Shown: piece after piece, positions 32,291 through 43,297 of the stretch
Layout: each line of letters begins with the position of its first letter
Position numbering within the stretch: position 1 is the first letter of the stretch
Assembly (NCBI RefSeq): GCF_026745355.1
Contig: NC_079209.1
Location: forward strand, 29,064,865 to 29,128,864
Direction: 5' to 3'
Length of the DNA: 64,000 bases
DNA from: Beta vulgaris subsp. vulgaris
Taxonomy: Eukaryota; Streptophyta; Magnoliopsida; Caryophyllales; Amaranthaceae
Made by a program: the position numbers and the translations under genes
Notes under the pieces: model-generated
What the model was told of the DNA's origin: nothing
The model's input: only the letters and a program-made list of their open reading frames with translations
The model's database searches: none

Positions 32291-35200
32291 TAATATATAT
32301 ATATATATCATAGCATGAAATTTTAGGTCAAATTCTATTCTTTATGCTATTTAAGAACTACTAGGACAACTACAAGTCTGATTTGATCGTTCTAGTCAAG
32401 TTTCTGCAAGTAAAGGCCATTTTAAAGCCATTTTATGTTAAATTCATCCATTTCGCGCCATATCATGTAATTTTAGGTTATATTCTAATCTAATATGTTT
32501 TTTAAGGACTACTAGGACGATTACAATTCTAATTTGATCGTTTTAGTCAAGTTTGTGCAAGTAAAGGTCGTTTTAGGCCATTTTGGGTTAAAATTCATCC
32601 ATTTCATACCATAGCATGTAATTTTAGGTTACATTCTAATCTAATATGTTGATTAAGGACTATTAGGACGATTACTAGTCTAATTTGATCGTTCTAGTCA
32701 AGTTTGTGCAACTAAAGGTCATTTCAAGGCCGTTTTGGGTCAAATTCATCCATTTCATACCATAGCAAGTAATTTTAGGTTACATTATGATATTATATGT
32801 TTTTTAAGGAGTATTAGGACTATTACAATTCTAATTTGATCGTTCTAGTCAAGTTTGTGCAAGTAAAGGTCGTTTCAAGGTCGTTCAAGGCCGTTTTGGG
32901 TCAAATTCATCCAGTTCATACCATTACATGTAATTTTAGGTTACATTCTGGTCTAATATGTTGTATAAGGAGTATTAGGATGATAACAATTCTAGTTTGA
33001 TCGTTTTAGTCAAGTTTGTGCAAGTCAAAAAAAAAAGGTCGTTTTTGGTCAAATTCATCCATTTCATACCATAGCATGTAATTTTAGGTTACATTATGAT
33101 CTAATATGTTGTTTAAGGAGTATTAGGACGATTACAATTCTAAGTTGATCGTTATAGTCAAGTTTGTGCAAGTAAAGGTCGTTTCAAGGTCGTTCTAGGC
33201 CGTTTTGGGTTAAAATCATCCATTTCATACCATAGCATGTAATTTTAGGTTACATTCTGGTCTAATTTATTGTTTAAGGAGTATTAGGATGATTACAATT
33301 CTAATTTGATCGTTCTAGTCAATTTGTGCAAGTAAAGGTCGTTTCAAGGCCGTTCTAGGCAGTTTTGTGTTAAATTCATCCATTTCATACCATAGCATGT
33401 AATTTAGGTTACATTATAATCTAATATGTTGTTTAAGGACTATTAGGACGATTACTAGTCTAGTTTGATCATCCTAGTCAAGTTTGTGCAAGTAAAGGCC
33501 GTTTCTAGGCCGTTTTGGGTCAAATTCATCCATTTCATACCATAGCATGTAATTGTAGGTTACATTATGATCTAATATGTTTTTTAAGGAGTATTAGGAC
33601 GATTACATTTTTAATTTGAGTATGTGCAAGTAAAGGTCGTTTCAAGGTCATTCTAGGTTGTTTTGGCTTAAAATAATCCATTTCATACCATAGCATGTAA
33701 TTTTAGGTTACATTCTGGTCTAATATGTTGTTTAAGGACTATTAGGACAATTACTAGTCTAATTTGATCATCCTACTCAAGTTTGTGCAACTAAAGGTCG
33801 TTTTTAAGCCGTTTTGGGTCAAATTTATTCATACCATACCATATATAGCATATAATTTTAGGTTACATTGTAATCTAATATGTAGTTTAAGGACTAGTAG
33901 GACAATTATAAGTCTAATTTGATCGTTCTAGTCAAATTTGTGCAAGTAAAGGTTGTTTTAGGTCAAATTCATCTATTTCGTACCATAGCATGTAAAACAT
34001 TCTAGTCTAATAAGTTATTTAAGGACTAATTAGGGTGAAACCAGGTCATAGTTTATATGGGGACGGAATGTTACGAATCTTCTCAAGATCATCGACTTCC
34101 GTGCAACAAGTGAGTATATCGAACATAAACCTCATCACGTAATAGCCGCAAGCAACTTCAGCATGTTGTTGTGCGAACTAAATTCAAAATTATATCCAAA
34201 AAATAATTCTCAAAATGACGATCAATAAAATTAGGGAAACTAATAAGATAAAGATAGGACAATCAAAATCCTTTACCTTCACTGATTTCCATTGAGGAAG
34301 TGTGGCTCTTCTTGGACCACGTCCAGGTAATCTTTTCATCGCACTACAACACCACATTCTATAATAGTTACAATGTCATGATGTTAATAAAGAACAAAAT
34401 TAAAAGGAAATGAAAATAAAACAACACATATTCAATGTGCTTTTGATTAGAAAGCCTTGGGGTGGTTCTCGATGCATAGAATCAAAATGGTATATTATGT
34501 GAGTTGAAGGAGATATTGCCAAGAGCATCCAATGGAGACTACAACAAAAAATTAAGTTCAACAATCATGTGTATACCAATAATAGTTATCCAAAAAATAG
34601 TATATATCATAAAAAGACATTATCAACTAGGTACTAAAACATACTCGTCAAGGTATGGGGCAATAATATAGTTATCTTTAGATCGAACACATACGGTAAT
34701 ACTCCTTTCAACGTACTCACTCGCTTCAGCAAGGTTGTTCAAGCAATTGGCACCACGAATCTCTTGTGGACATAACCACCCAACTTTTGAAATAGAATCA
34801 CATCCAAGTAAATCTTCCTAAAGTGCACTAAAAGAAGATTAAGTTAATTTAGATTGAAAATCGTCAACAACCAACAAAATATATAAGTAGTTATTTTTAT
34901 TAGATCACCTCATGAAGACTTGTAATATGGATACATTTAACATCGCGCCGGAGAAGAACTCACGAATATCCACTTTATATACCCAAGTAGATGAATCATC
35001 ATCTAAGTAGTGGAATTGAAATTTCTCCAAATCAACCTTTATTGGGGAGGAATCAGGCAAGTTGGTAACACGAGCATGTAGCCAAGAACATGACTTGCTA
35101 AGAGACTGGACCACTTGTTCACACACAAGTGGAGTTCCTTTTGGATTCACATCAGGAGATGAGCCCTTAGATGAAATCTTTCCTACAACTGCACTCTTAG

Positions 35201-35333
35201 GTTGTGAATCCGCCTTGTTATTGTTAGCTTTTGAGTCCACCTCATTCTCTTTTGATCGGTTGTCTTGCGAATTCTCTTTGTCCACATCCAAATTCTTCAC
35301 TTTTTTGGCCGATTCTGTTTTTTTCTTTAAAGC
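32109..35333 (-). CDS. Transposon-borne Ulp1-like (C48) protease gene, multi-exon
   Basis: A Ulp1/SENP-type cysteine protease, the kind carried by plant CACTA and MULE elements; its substrate is unknown. Exon-like blocks on the minus strand: 35333-34919 (Lys/Asp/Ser-rich, then LDDDSSTWVYKVDIREFF); about 34813-34645 (CDSISKVGWLCPQEI); 34538-34428 (catalytic His in LHWMLLAIS, Asp in YHFDSMHREPP); 34343-34277 (MKRLPGRGPRRATLPQW); 34177 to about 34080 (catalytic Cys in ACGYYVMRFMFDIL); 32204-32109 (VYNTPREE, stop). GT/AG signals fit between the third and fourth blocks and at the 5' side of most others. The joints of block 1 to 2 and of block 5 to 6 do not keep frame cleanly, so the gene may be broken or spliced differently. 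The upstream part is cut off by the solo-LTR-like repeat. Confidence 0.78.
32229..32308. repeat. (TA)n microsatellite
   Basis: About 28 uninterrupted TA units, then a short interrupted stretch. It lies between the last Ulp1 exon and the minisatellite. The length is likely polymorphic. Confidence 0.95.
32310..34045 (-). repeat. Minisatellite, ~148-161-bp period, about 12 copies
   Basis: Units recur with ATTTTAGGTTACATTCT at about 32323, 32471, 32622, 32773, 32934, 33082, 33243, 33402, 33553, 33701, 33857 and 33996. Each holds TTTGTGCAAGTAAAGGTCGT, GGCCGTTTTGGGT and CATTTCATACCATAGCATG. The whole array lies inside the last intron of the Ulp1-like gene, giving a roughly 1.9-kb intron. Confidence 0.95.
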
Positions 35334-35402
35334 CTGTTTCAGAAAAGACACCATTACACAAAAGAACATAGTTGAATGCACACCAAATAGTTAGATACTG
35401 AA

Positions 35403-36253
35403 TGTCACGGGAGTCTTAATTAGTCCTTGAGGGTTACCGGTTTGTAATTTGATAAAACCTTGCTAACGTACTTTATTATAGCCTAATATAAATTAAACTA
35501 TAACGCCTAATAAATTCAAGCGACGTGTATTAAATAAGATGATCAACGCAACAATTAATCTATTAATTACTGCTGAATATTCTCACTTATGTCACAAACT
35601 TCTAGAAAGATTCTATAACACACATAAAGATAAACCAGACTGGACAATTAAAGGACAAACATGAAGATGATACCTCCATGGATTTCGACTAAAATTGGAG
35701 ATCGAACAAACTTGGTAGCTCAATACATGCTCTAATTATAGGCTAGAGGCTAACTATAACCCCACAAGGGGGTTGGCTAATCTAGGTAAAGCTACGCTAG
35801 AGAAAAGTAAATTGCACGTTTGTTGTGTGTTGTGTTTTTTGTTTTGTTCTGATGTTGCTTCTTGTATTTATACTACGAAGACATGTATAACTTCCTTGCT
35901 TCTTGGAGGGAAGTGATTTGAATCATTTTATGATTCAAATCACAATTGCCATTTTCTGATCGACGCCATGACAATCACGTTCCATTACCCACGTTCTTGC
36001 ATGCTTTCATAATCAGGTTAACTTCCAGCCATGTCATCATCTTTCGCGTTGCTTGACTTTCAACCATTATCTCTTGATTATTGCTGCTAGTTGGGCTTTC
36101 TTCTATGGATCGTTGATTGTTGACTTTTGTTGACTATTTCTCATGGGCTTCTTGATATAATTGGGCCTACATTTACGTGATCATTAGACCCTTAAGGGCT
36201 TGATTCAATGAATCATAATAAATGCTAACTATAATGTAAAAATGGTAGTAACA
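35403..36253 (-). repeat. Solo-LTR-like repeat, copy 3
   Basis: 851 bp homologous to 10946-11785 and 17924-18766 but more diverged (small insertions such as TTAATTAGTCC for TTAGTCCC). It ends GTAACA at 36253. Similarity also extends about 20 bp left of 35403. It truncates the upstream part of the Ulp1-like gene. Confidence 0.6.
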
Positions 36254-36882
36254 CCACTTTACTCACATTACAAGACTTACGAAGGGAAACTTCTTTCATC
36301 AATGAGATCTCCTAAAAACATCTTAATTATCCATCACAATACTTCAATATCATCCTCAAGCTCCTGTTTGTAGCCCGACCCAAGGTTAATCAAAATTGAT
36401 TATACCTGACCCATACCTAATCCTTAATCGGCCATGAATTGAACTGAATTTGGCACGACCCAAGTGGGTTGGACCAGAACCTAGGTTTGGTCAACCCACA
36501 CCCAGTTTGACTCCCCTAGGTCAAAATATATATCAGTCGAGCAATAAAAGCAAACGTTATTCTATAGCTCATCAAATTAAGTAACTGTAGAGCTAATACT
36601 ACTTTAATACATAGAGTATTGATTAGCCTTCAAAGTGATTACCTATGCAACAAGAAACTTCTGATTCTTCAGGTGCTTATTGCCTTTATTACTAGTTCGT
36701 TCTCCTGACTTCTGCATTTACTTCTCAAAGAAGGAAGGAACTACATAAATTTGCCTTCCATCTCCCGTTGTTTTTCTTGATCATTTCACTCTTCCTCTTA
36801 TAATATTTACATGTGATGATAAGCAAAAAGTATATTGGCTTCCTCTGAAGAAAGGTGACAAGTGCAAGAGATATCTCTACAC
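36254..36882. other. Upstream region of the X8 gene
   Basis: No transposon end or gene is recognised. It contains CCCGACCC/ACCCAAG-type words (36378-36520) and then AT-rich DNA. The promoter of the gene at 36883 should lie here, but I see no unambiguous TATA box. Confidence 0.4.
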
Positions 36883-39882
36883 ATGAAAAGAAGAATTTTG
36901 TTTTGCTACACCTTGTGGACGATAGGATGTTTTCTAGGTATGTTTCGTTCTCTTGATAGTTAATTATATGTATACTTTATGAGCAAATTTTGTCTCTGAT
37001 GTGTATATATTTCATTCATTTTATAATTTGTGTTCTCGAATTTCAGAAATTCCTTTAGCAGTATTATGCATGAAACATAACAAATCTTAATTTGCTACTC
37101 TACAAATATAGTTGTAGCTTACACAATGGATTGAAAATTCAGCTAGCTTATCAAGATAAAACAAGACCGAAGAAGTAATAATAGGTTCATTCTTAAATTC
37201 TAGGCAACAGGCACATATAATATATACTCATACTGATGCCAAAGAATGACAAATTTTGTTTAATTAGTGAACCATATATACAGTTTTTTTACTAAATTAA
37301 TTATAGCAATTAACAATTTATTCAAGAATGGAGGGAGTATCCAGTATAGTAATATGTAAATATGCATATATTTTACTATATTTGGAATGACTGACTTGTA
37401 CTATTAACTTATCTGTCTGTTTTATTATTGAATTTTTGAAGTGTACACAATGGGGCATCATGTAACTGTGCAAGAAAAGCAAGAAGCAACCCTTCCGATC
37501 ACAACACTGTCTCCTGCAGAAGGGAACACCACGTTCTTAGATGGTACATCTTGGTGTGTGGCACTTCCTGTGGTAACTCAGAATGATCTACAGACTGCAC
37601 TAGACTGGGCGTGTGGTGACGGCAAGGCTGATTGTAGTCCGATCGAAGCCGGCGGACCGTGCTACGACCCTAACACGGTGGTCTCGCATGCTTCCTATGC
37701 CTTCAACATCTACTATCAACAAAACGGAAACAATGACATTGCCTGCAACTTTGGGGGAACAGCTACTTTAACAAAGAAAGACCCAAGTAACTTCCTTTTC
37801 ACTTTTATTAGCTTTGAAGCCCATGCGTTGCACGGGCTTGTTGCTTATTTTACTTTTTGCAAATTTTGTTTACATTGTTGATTTTGTGGTGTGAAATGAG
37901 AATTTTCATATACTTTCTCCGTTCTTTTTCCATTGCAACAAGTAGTTAAAAATCTATAGACTATCTTAAGGTTTTTTAAAATCAAACTCTACTTTTTCAT
38001 CCTCCAAACTCTAATATATACGTAACTTTATCGATATATAGATTTTAGTTTTTGTTGTAACAACAAAATATCCTTAACAAATTTTGTTGCAATACTAAAT
38101 TGTTTTAGTTTGTTGAGTAAGATTGAGGTTTTGAAAAATAATATATTTGATCCTGTAAATCGGACCTATGATCAAAGGCTATAATCAAACATATATGTAG
38201 TTTACTATACTTATAGTAATCATTATATTTATCTAAAAAAAGACTAAATAATATCTTACAATTCATCTAAATAAATATATTGTTCATGAGTTATAAAACT
38301 ATATATAGTAAATCGATCTTATTTTTGAAGCATATTACAAACACTCTCCAATGATAAAAGAATTATAATGTTTTGAATTAGGTCAAGTGATATTTAATTA
38401 CATAATATAATAGTTTAGGTTATTTGTTCGAAACGAAAGACTAATTTCTCCCAATCTAAAACTCCTTTTATGTATTTAACTATATGTAGAACTCTACTTT
38501 TTTAAAATATTTAAAATGAAAACTAATGACATGACAATCCTATGTGGCACTCTTTATTTCATAAGTTGTAGAACTATATTGTAAATGGATCTTATTCGAA
38601 GCATATTTCAAGAACAAGCTAATGGTACAATAATTATATTATTTCAAATTACATAGCAAAAGTTATATACAATTTACATAATATAATAATTGAGGTTGTT
38701 CATTCAAAACCAAACGCTAGTTTTCCCTTATCTACAACTCGTTATGTGTATTTTAATCTATGTAAAACTCTATTTTTTTAAAAGATGAAAATATAATGCA
38801 TGACGTGAAAATCCGACGTGGCGCTCTCCATTTCATTTATCGAACTATATTGCAAATGAATTTTATTTCGATGCATATTTATATTGCTCTCCAACTGCAT
38901 AAAAATCATAATATTCTTAATTACATAGTCACACCAAAACCTCAAAACCCCCACCCTCCAAAACCTACACCCAAACTTGGACACCGAGAACCTCGAAACC
39001 ACCCCCATGCACCCACTTCGAGAGAGATAGAGGATGAGAGTGGGGTTTTGTGGGTTGTGTTGGTTGTTAGTGGCGATTTTCAGTGAGAGAGAAAAGATTA
39101 GAGTGGTTGGAAGAAGTAGATGAGGTGCTGATTTTCGGTGAGAGAGAGAGAAGATGAGGGTCGTGGCTATTGATGAGAAAGAGAAGAACGGTGATGAGCG
39201 GTGATTGGGTATTGATGGGGCGGTGTTGGGTGGTGATGCATGGTGATGGGTTGAGGGAGGAGAGAGAAAATGAGGGTGATGATGGTTGATGAAGAGAGGA
39301 GAGATAAGATGGGGTGTGATGGTGGGTGGGGTTGAAGAGGAGAGAGAATATGAGGGTATGATAGTGGGTGATTGGGTAGGGTTGAAGAGGTGAGAGAAAG
39401 AAATAGGGATGAAGAAGCATAATCTTTTCAAAAAGGACTATCACTATGCTTTTGAGTCACTATCCTCAAATAAATACCCAAGAATCCTTTGTTTTAAAAG
39501 TTGAAAGGCTTCGGATTGGACTCCCGCCTTTCCAAGGGTTCCTTCCCTATGGTAATTTGGAAATTTTAAAGGGCTTGAGCACCCTGCGGGTCCCAATCCC
39601 CCTCTGGGTCCAGAAGTGTCATCTGGTATAAAATTGACACATTCACCTCAAAAAAGGAAAATAATTAAAAGAAAAAGGTTTATTAAAAAACAAAAAAAAA
39701 ATAGAAATTTGAAAAAAAAAATTAAGGTTTACCTGCTGTTGCAGGTTAGCAGGTAATTTGGACCATTTGTGAAAAATTGGGGACAAGGTTGGGATTCACC
39801 ATGGATTTTTCATATTATGGATCTTTTATGAAAAATGGACTATAGTCTGGACAAGTAGTGTCAATTTTTCCAATTCTAAATG

Positions 39883-39961
<79 letters not shown>

Positions 39962-41051
39962 ATATATAGTAATGGTGTGTAGATATCATCTAACTTAGTA
40001 ATTTTTTGTTAGAATAGTATCTAACACTTGAGAATAAATCCTAAGTATGTCGTTGTGCTTAGTCACTAATTTACACCAAAAAAATCTATGTATTAATGTA
40101 GATATAATGTAAAAAAAAAAAAAAACAAACAAACCAACACAACCCATATATATGTAACTGTTGGACTTTGTTAATTTGATTCTATGATTTGTAATCATAC
40201 TCCATTTGGGATTTGCATTTGATTTAATTTTTTTTCCTTTTTTGTTATATGAAATAAAATAAAAATGAAACTAAAGCTGACTATTTGTATTGCAGGCTAT
40301 GGTAAATGTATCTATGAGGTCTCCAGGTAAATTAGGTTACTATTGAGAAGTATATATCAAATTCAAAGATAATTATCTTATAGAAAAAGTAAATAATAAG
40401 TTATTGATGATTCAAAAGTTTTAATTAAATGTTCAATCAATTACGTGTCACATTTTAAAATGCATGTAAAATATATTACCACCTCTAAGGAGAATTTGAT
40501 GGATTCTATTGAGTGGTAGTAACAACTAAAGTTTGAATTTTTTGGTATTTATATATATGTATTATAAACAAGTTCATGTAAGACGGATTTTTTGTAGGAA
40601 ATTGAGAAGAGATGTAATTTTATTAAAAAAATAATGTAGATCTAATCTAAGAAAGGAAAAAAAAAACTTATAAAAGATGATGTTTTTCTCTACTCAAAAA
40701 AAAATTGTGGTGTAATTCTAAGTGAGAAGAATTTGTAACTATAAGTAAAAATAGGCGTGACTAATACATTCTCACTTATTAGTTCTCACTTTTCAGTTCT
40801 CATTTCTCACCCTTAGACCCTCACGTAAGTCGACCATATGCCCACTTTCATAAGATTGCTAAATCAAATAAATTTATTATTAACAAAAAAAAAATTGAAT
40901 ATTCATAAAGATTGCATCACAATGGACTGAGATGTAGTGTTTTGTTATATTTATTAGGACTGTAAGCTCCGAGACTAGAAGGCTGGATGCACATAATATA
41001 CTCGCCAGCGTTGTGGTGCTATTATACATTGTCATTTGGTTGAAGCCGTGA
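36883..41051 (+). CDS. X8-domain (CBM43) secreted protein, PDCB-like, four exons
   Basis: A predicted 174-aa secreted protein. Coding exons are 36883-36937, 37442-37786, 40296-40326 and 40958-41051. All three introns are GT-AG and the joined frame is open (525 nt). Residues 1 to about 23 form a hydrophobic signal peptide (MKRRILFCYTLWTIGCFL). The X8 domain runs from W56 with the six family cysteines at 57, 76, 83, 92, 120 and 138. The last about 20 residues (HNILASVVVLLYIVIWLKP) form a hydrophobic tail fitting a GPI-anchor signal. Family members bind callose (beta-1,3-glucan) at plasmodesmata or the cell wall; that role here is inference. Exon 3 is only 31 nt and supplies the sixth cysteine. 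Intron 2 is 2.5 kb. Retention of intron 2 would give a product ending at 37881 without Cys138 or the anchor tail. Confidence 0.9.
38290..38935 (+). repeat. Three degenerate ~250-bp tandem units
   Basis: Each unit contains ACTATAT(A/T)GTAAAT-like and GAAGCATATT-like words, a stretch ending near AATTACAT, and ACTCTACTTTTTTAAAA. The next unit restarts at a TTTCATAAGTT/TTTCATTTATC word (about 38555 and 38830). Identity is moderate, so the repeat is old. Confidence 0.6.
39888..39968. repeat. (TA)n microsatellite
   Basis: About 40 TA units with a single TTTA interruption, within intron 2 of the X8 gene. Confidence 0.95.
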
Positions 41052-41420
41052 TTATTTGCAGCAAGTGGGAAAACGAGAATATTTGGAATTTGGATCAAAG
41101 AAAATGGTTAAACCAATGCTTTGTTCCATGTACTTTTTTGTCTTATATTTATTATGTCCTTGATATATGCTTTTCTTTGAAAGTATTTTAAGAATATGTG
41201 ACAATAGAACTTCTTTTTGACCCATGAAAGCTTAAAAGAGTTGCATCTGCTCGATGTCTACCTTGTTAACATATTTGTGCCTCTATATTTATTTTGCAAC
41301 AGTTTCTTTGTCTTTTTTATTTATGATATTTTCTGATATATATCCTACATTACCATTTAGTAAAAACATGACTATTCTCTAATAAAGAAGAGAGTAGATA
41401 TATAAAGACTCACTCTTAAA
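41052..41420. other. 3' flank of the X8 gene
   Basis: AT-rich DNA containing the presumed 3' UTR. No repeat end or further exon is recognised. Confidence 0.5.
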
Positions 41421-41423
41421 GGA

Positions 41424-41582
41424 AGAGGTGGTAGCTTAGTGAAATATCACCCCTCAGAATTCCAAGAGCTTTGCCCAAGGTTCGAATCCTTACCCCAATA
41501 ATGAGTTGGGAATTTATGTGCCTGTTAATAGCCTAACGGAGGTTGATCCCTGAGACATTTGTCTTACTTAATAAAAAAAAAA
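41424..41582 (+). mobile_element. tRNA-derived SINE
   Basis: About 160 bp. It starts GAGGTGGTAGCTTAGTG (RNA polymerase III A-box-like), has the B-box GGTTCGAATCC at 41479-41489, a short body, and ends in an A-run at 41572-41582. The two boxes are about 45 bp apart, as in tRNA genes. I could not find a convincing target duplication. Confidence 0.8.
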
Positions 41583-41934
41583 TTAAGTTTGCCTCTTTTT
41601 GGTCCTACCAATCTTACCTGATCACAAACAAATAGTCTCGCTATTTCTTATCCTACCAAGTCAGAAACTCTGATAGGTCAACTCGACCTAACTTAACGGG
41701 CAAAAGGCTTTGGGTGTGGGATCATATCCTCCAAATAAAAACCCTAGTGAAGATTGAACCGATGTTAAGGTTTACTTCATACGTTTAATATAGACTACGT
41801 CCACTAGGATCTAGGATTAAATATCATTAATAGGACATGCTCACGAACAAACGGTCTTGCGGAATCATTTATTTGGCTTCTTTAATTAATCGCGAGAGTG
41901 TTTCTCATGATGTAAAAACTCCCAAGTTTTAGCT

Positions 41935-43284
41935 TGATAGGCTGTTTTACACCCGTCAAAAATAATTCCTGCAAAACCTTCTAACAATGTAGCAGGGTAA
42001 GTAGGGTCGAATCCACAGAGAGATGGTCGTTAATATAGTTTCTAAGATAAGGTGAACTAAACAAGATCACAAATATCTGAATAGAGTTCTAAACTAATCA
42101 AACTACGAAAATCAAACTAAAAAGATCTAGGGCAATAGTTCACCATGTTTATACTTATAAACTATAAAAATATTATCACAGTTCAATTAATCATATATCT
42201 AGAGCACAGGTTAATCCTTGGTTAGGCACTAACGCTCTCAAATCAACATATGCTAGTACGGTCGCTCAACATAATCAGATTTGCTTATTGTAGGTAAGCC
42301 TCTAAAGAGTACTATCTCTCGATCTATGACTCGATATTAGCAATATTTAATCAGACAATTGATCAGATTGCAAAATTAACAAGAAAAACACTAATCAATT
42401 AGAGAAATCAATAACTAATCAAACCATGAATAAATATCAATCAATAAACATATCTTACAAACATGGATTCCCAAACCCTAGAAATAAAAACTACTCTATC
42501 CTGAAATAAATAACGAAATCTAAATCTACAAGGAAAAACATAATCAAAGTAATCAAGGAAAGAAACTAAAAGAAATAATGAATTAATGAAGTAGATGAAA
42601 ATTAGGGTTTACAACTAAAAACTAGAGAGGAAGAGAAGAGAAAACTAAAAACTAAGAATAACGTGATAAATGGAGGAGGGAGAAAAAGAATGAAAACCTA
42701 TCTAAATCATATTCACCTAATATGAGTAGGAAAGTAATTTACAAGATAAGAAAAGTCTTAAATAAATCATTAATAGGCGGATTAGTGATCCGCGCATACG
42801 CGTGTGGCAGATTCCAGTAGAAACAGTGCAATCTTCCGAAAGGCTTAACTCCTTGACTAGAAGTCTCCTCGGGATGTGCCACCTATCGTTGGAAAGCTCT
42901 TCAAGTCTAGTTTATAAATCTTCTGGGAATTAGTTGGTTTTAATAAGCACATCAAAAATTATGATCAGAAGAGTAGACGTGACTCCTTTTTCACATTTCT
43001 TCTAATGATTTTCCGCTTTGTTTTTGCTCAAACTCGTACTATGACATATCCATACGATCCTTATTCATTGTAGCTTCCTTCCAAGTGCTCCTAATCCTCA
43101 ATTGCTAAACATACTCCAAATAGCCTTGAATGCCTGAAATTCATCAAAAACAAGAAAACATACCGAATAGGAGTAGAAAAGCATAACTTAAGAATATAAT
43201 CCAAAATGAACCTAAATATGAAACTAAATGCTCTAAAATGCAACCTAAATGAACCTAAAAACTATATATAAATATGACTTATCA
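41935..43284 (-). repeat. 3' LTR of the LARD-like element
   Basis: 1,350 bp, ends TG...CA. It lacks the palindrome of the right LTR and so shows the ancestral order GACTCGATATTAGCAATATT at about 42330-42350. Confidence 0.93.
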
Positions 43285-43297
43285 AACTCCCCCAAGC
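43285..43297 (-). other. Polypurine tract of the LARD-like element
   Basis: The minus strand reads GCTTGGGGGAGTT, directly abutting the LTR. This is the usual PPT form of plant Ty3/gypsy-type elements. Confidence 0.88.

Larger units (their letters stand above)
37787..40295 (+). other. Long intron 2 of the X8 gene
   Basis: Holds a hairpin GCCC(A/G)TGCGTTGCACGGGC at about 37818-37836, three degenerate 240-260-bp repeats (38290-38930), a purine-rich strand (39080-39420) and a long (TA)n run (39888-39967). No coding exon is seen inside. Transposon-derived DNA is likely but I cannot name the element. Confidence 0.7.

Noticed and set aside
32109..35333. Placing the Ulp1-like gene among host genes
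   Set aside because: It is flanked by a transposon subterminal array and LTR-like DNA, its upstream part is truncated, and two junctions do not keep frame.
38778..39444. 217-aa and 125-aa minus-strand frames rich in Ser/Pro/His
   Set aside because: They arise from a purine-rich strand with GATGGTG-type repeats inside X8 intron 2. Low complexity, no start context.
41424..41582. Functional tRNA gene
   Set aside because: Only the A- and B-box-like motifs are tRNA-like. There is no acceptor-stem pairing, and the unit ends in an A-run, as in SINEs.
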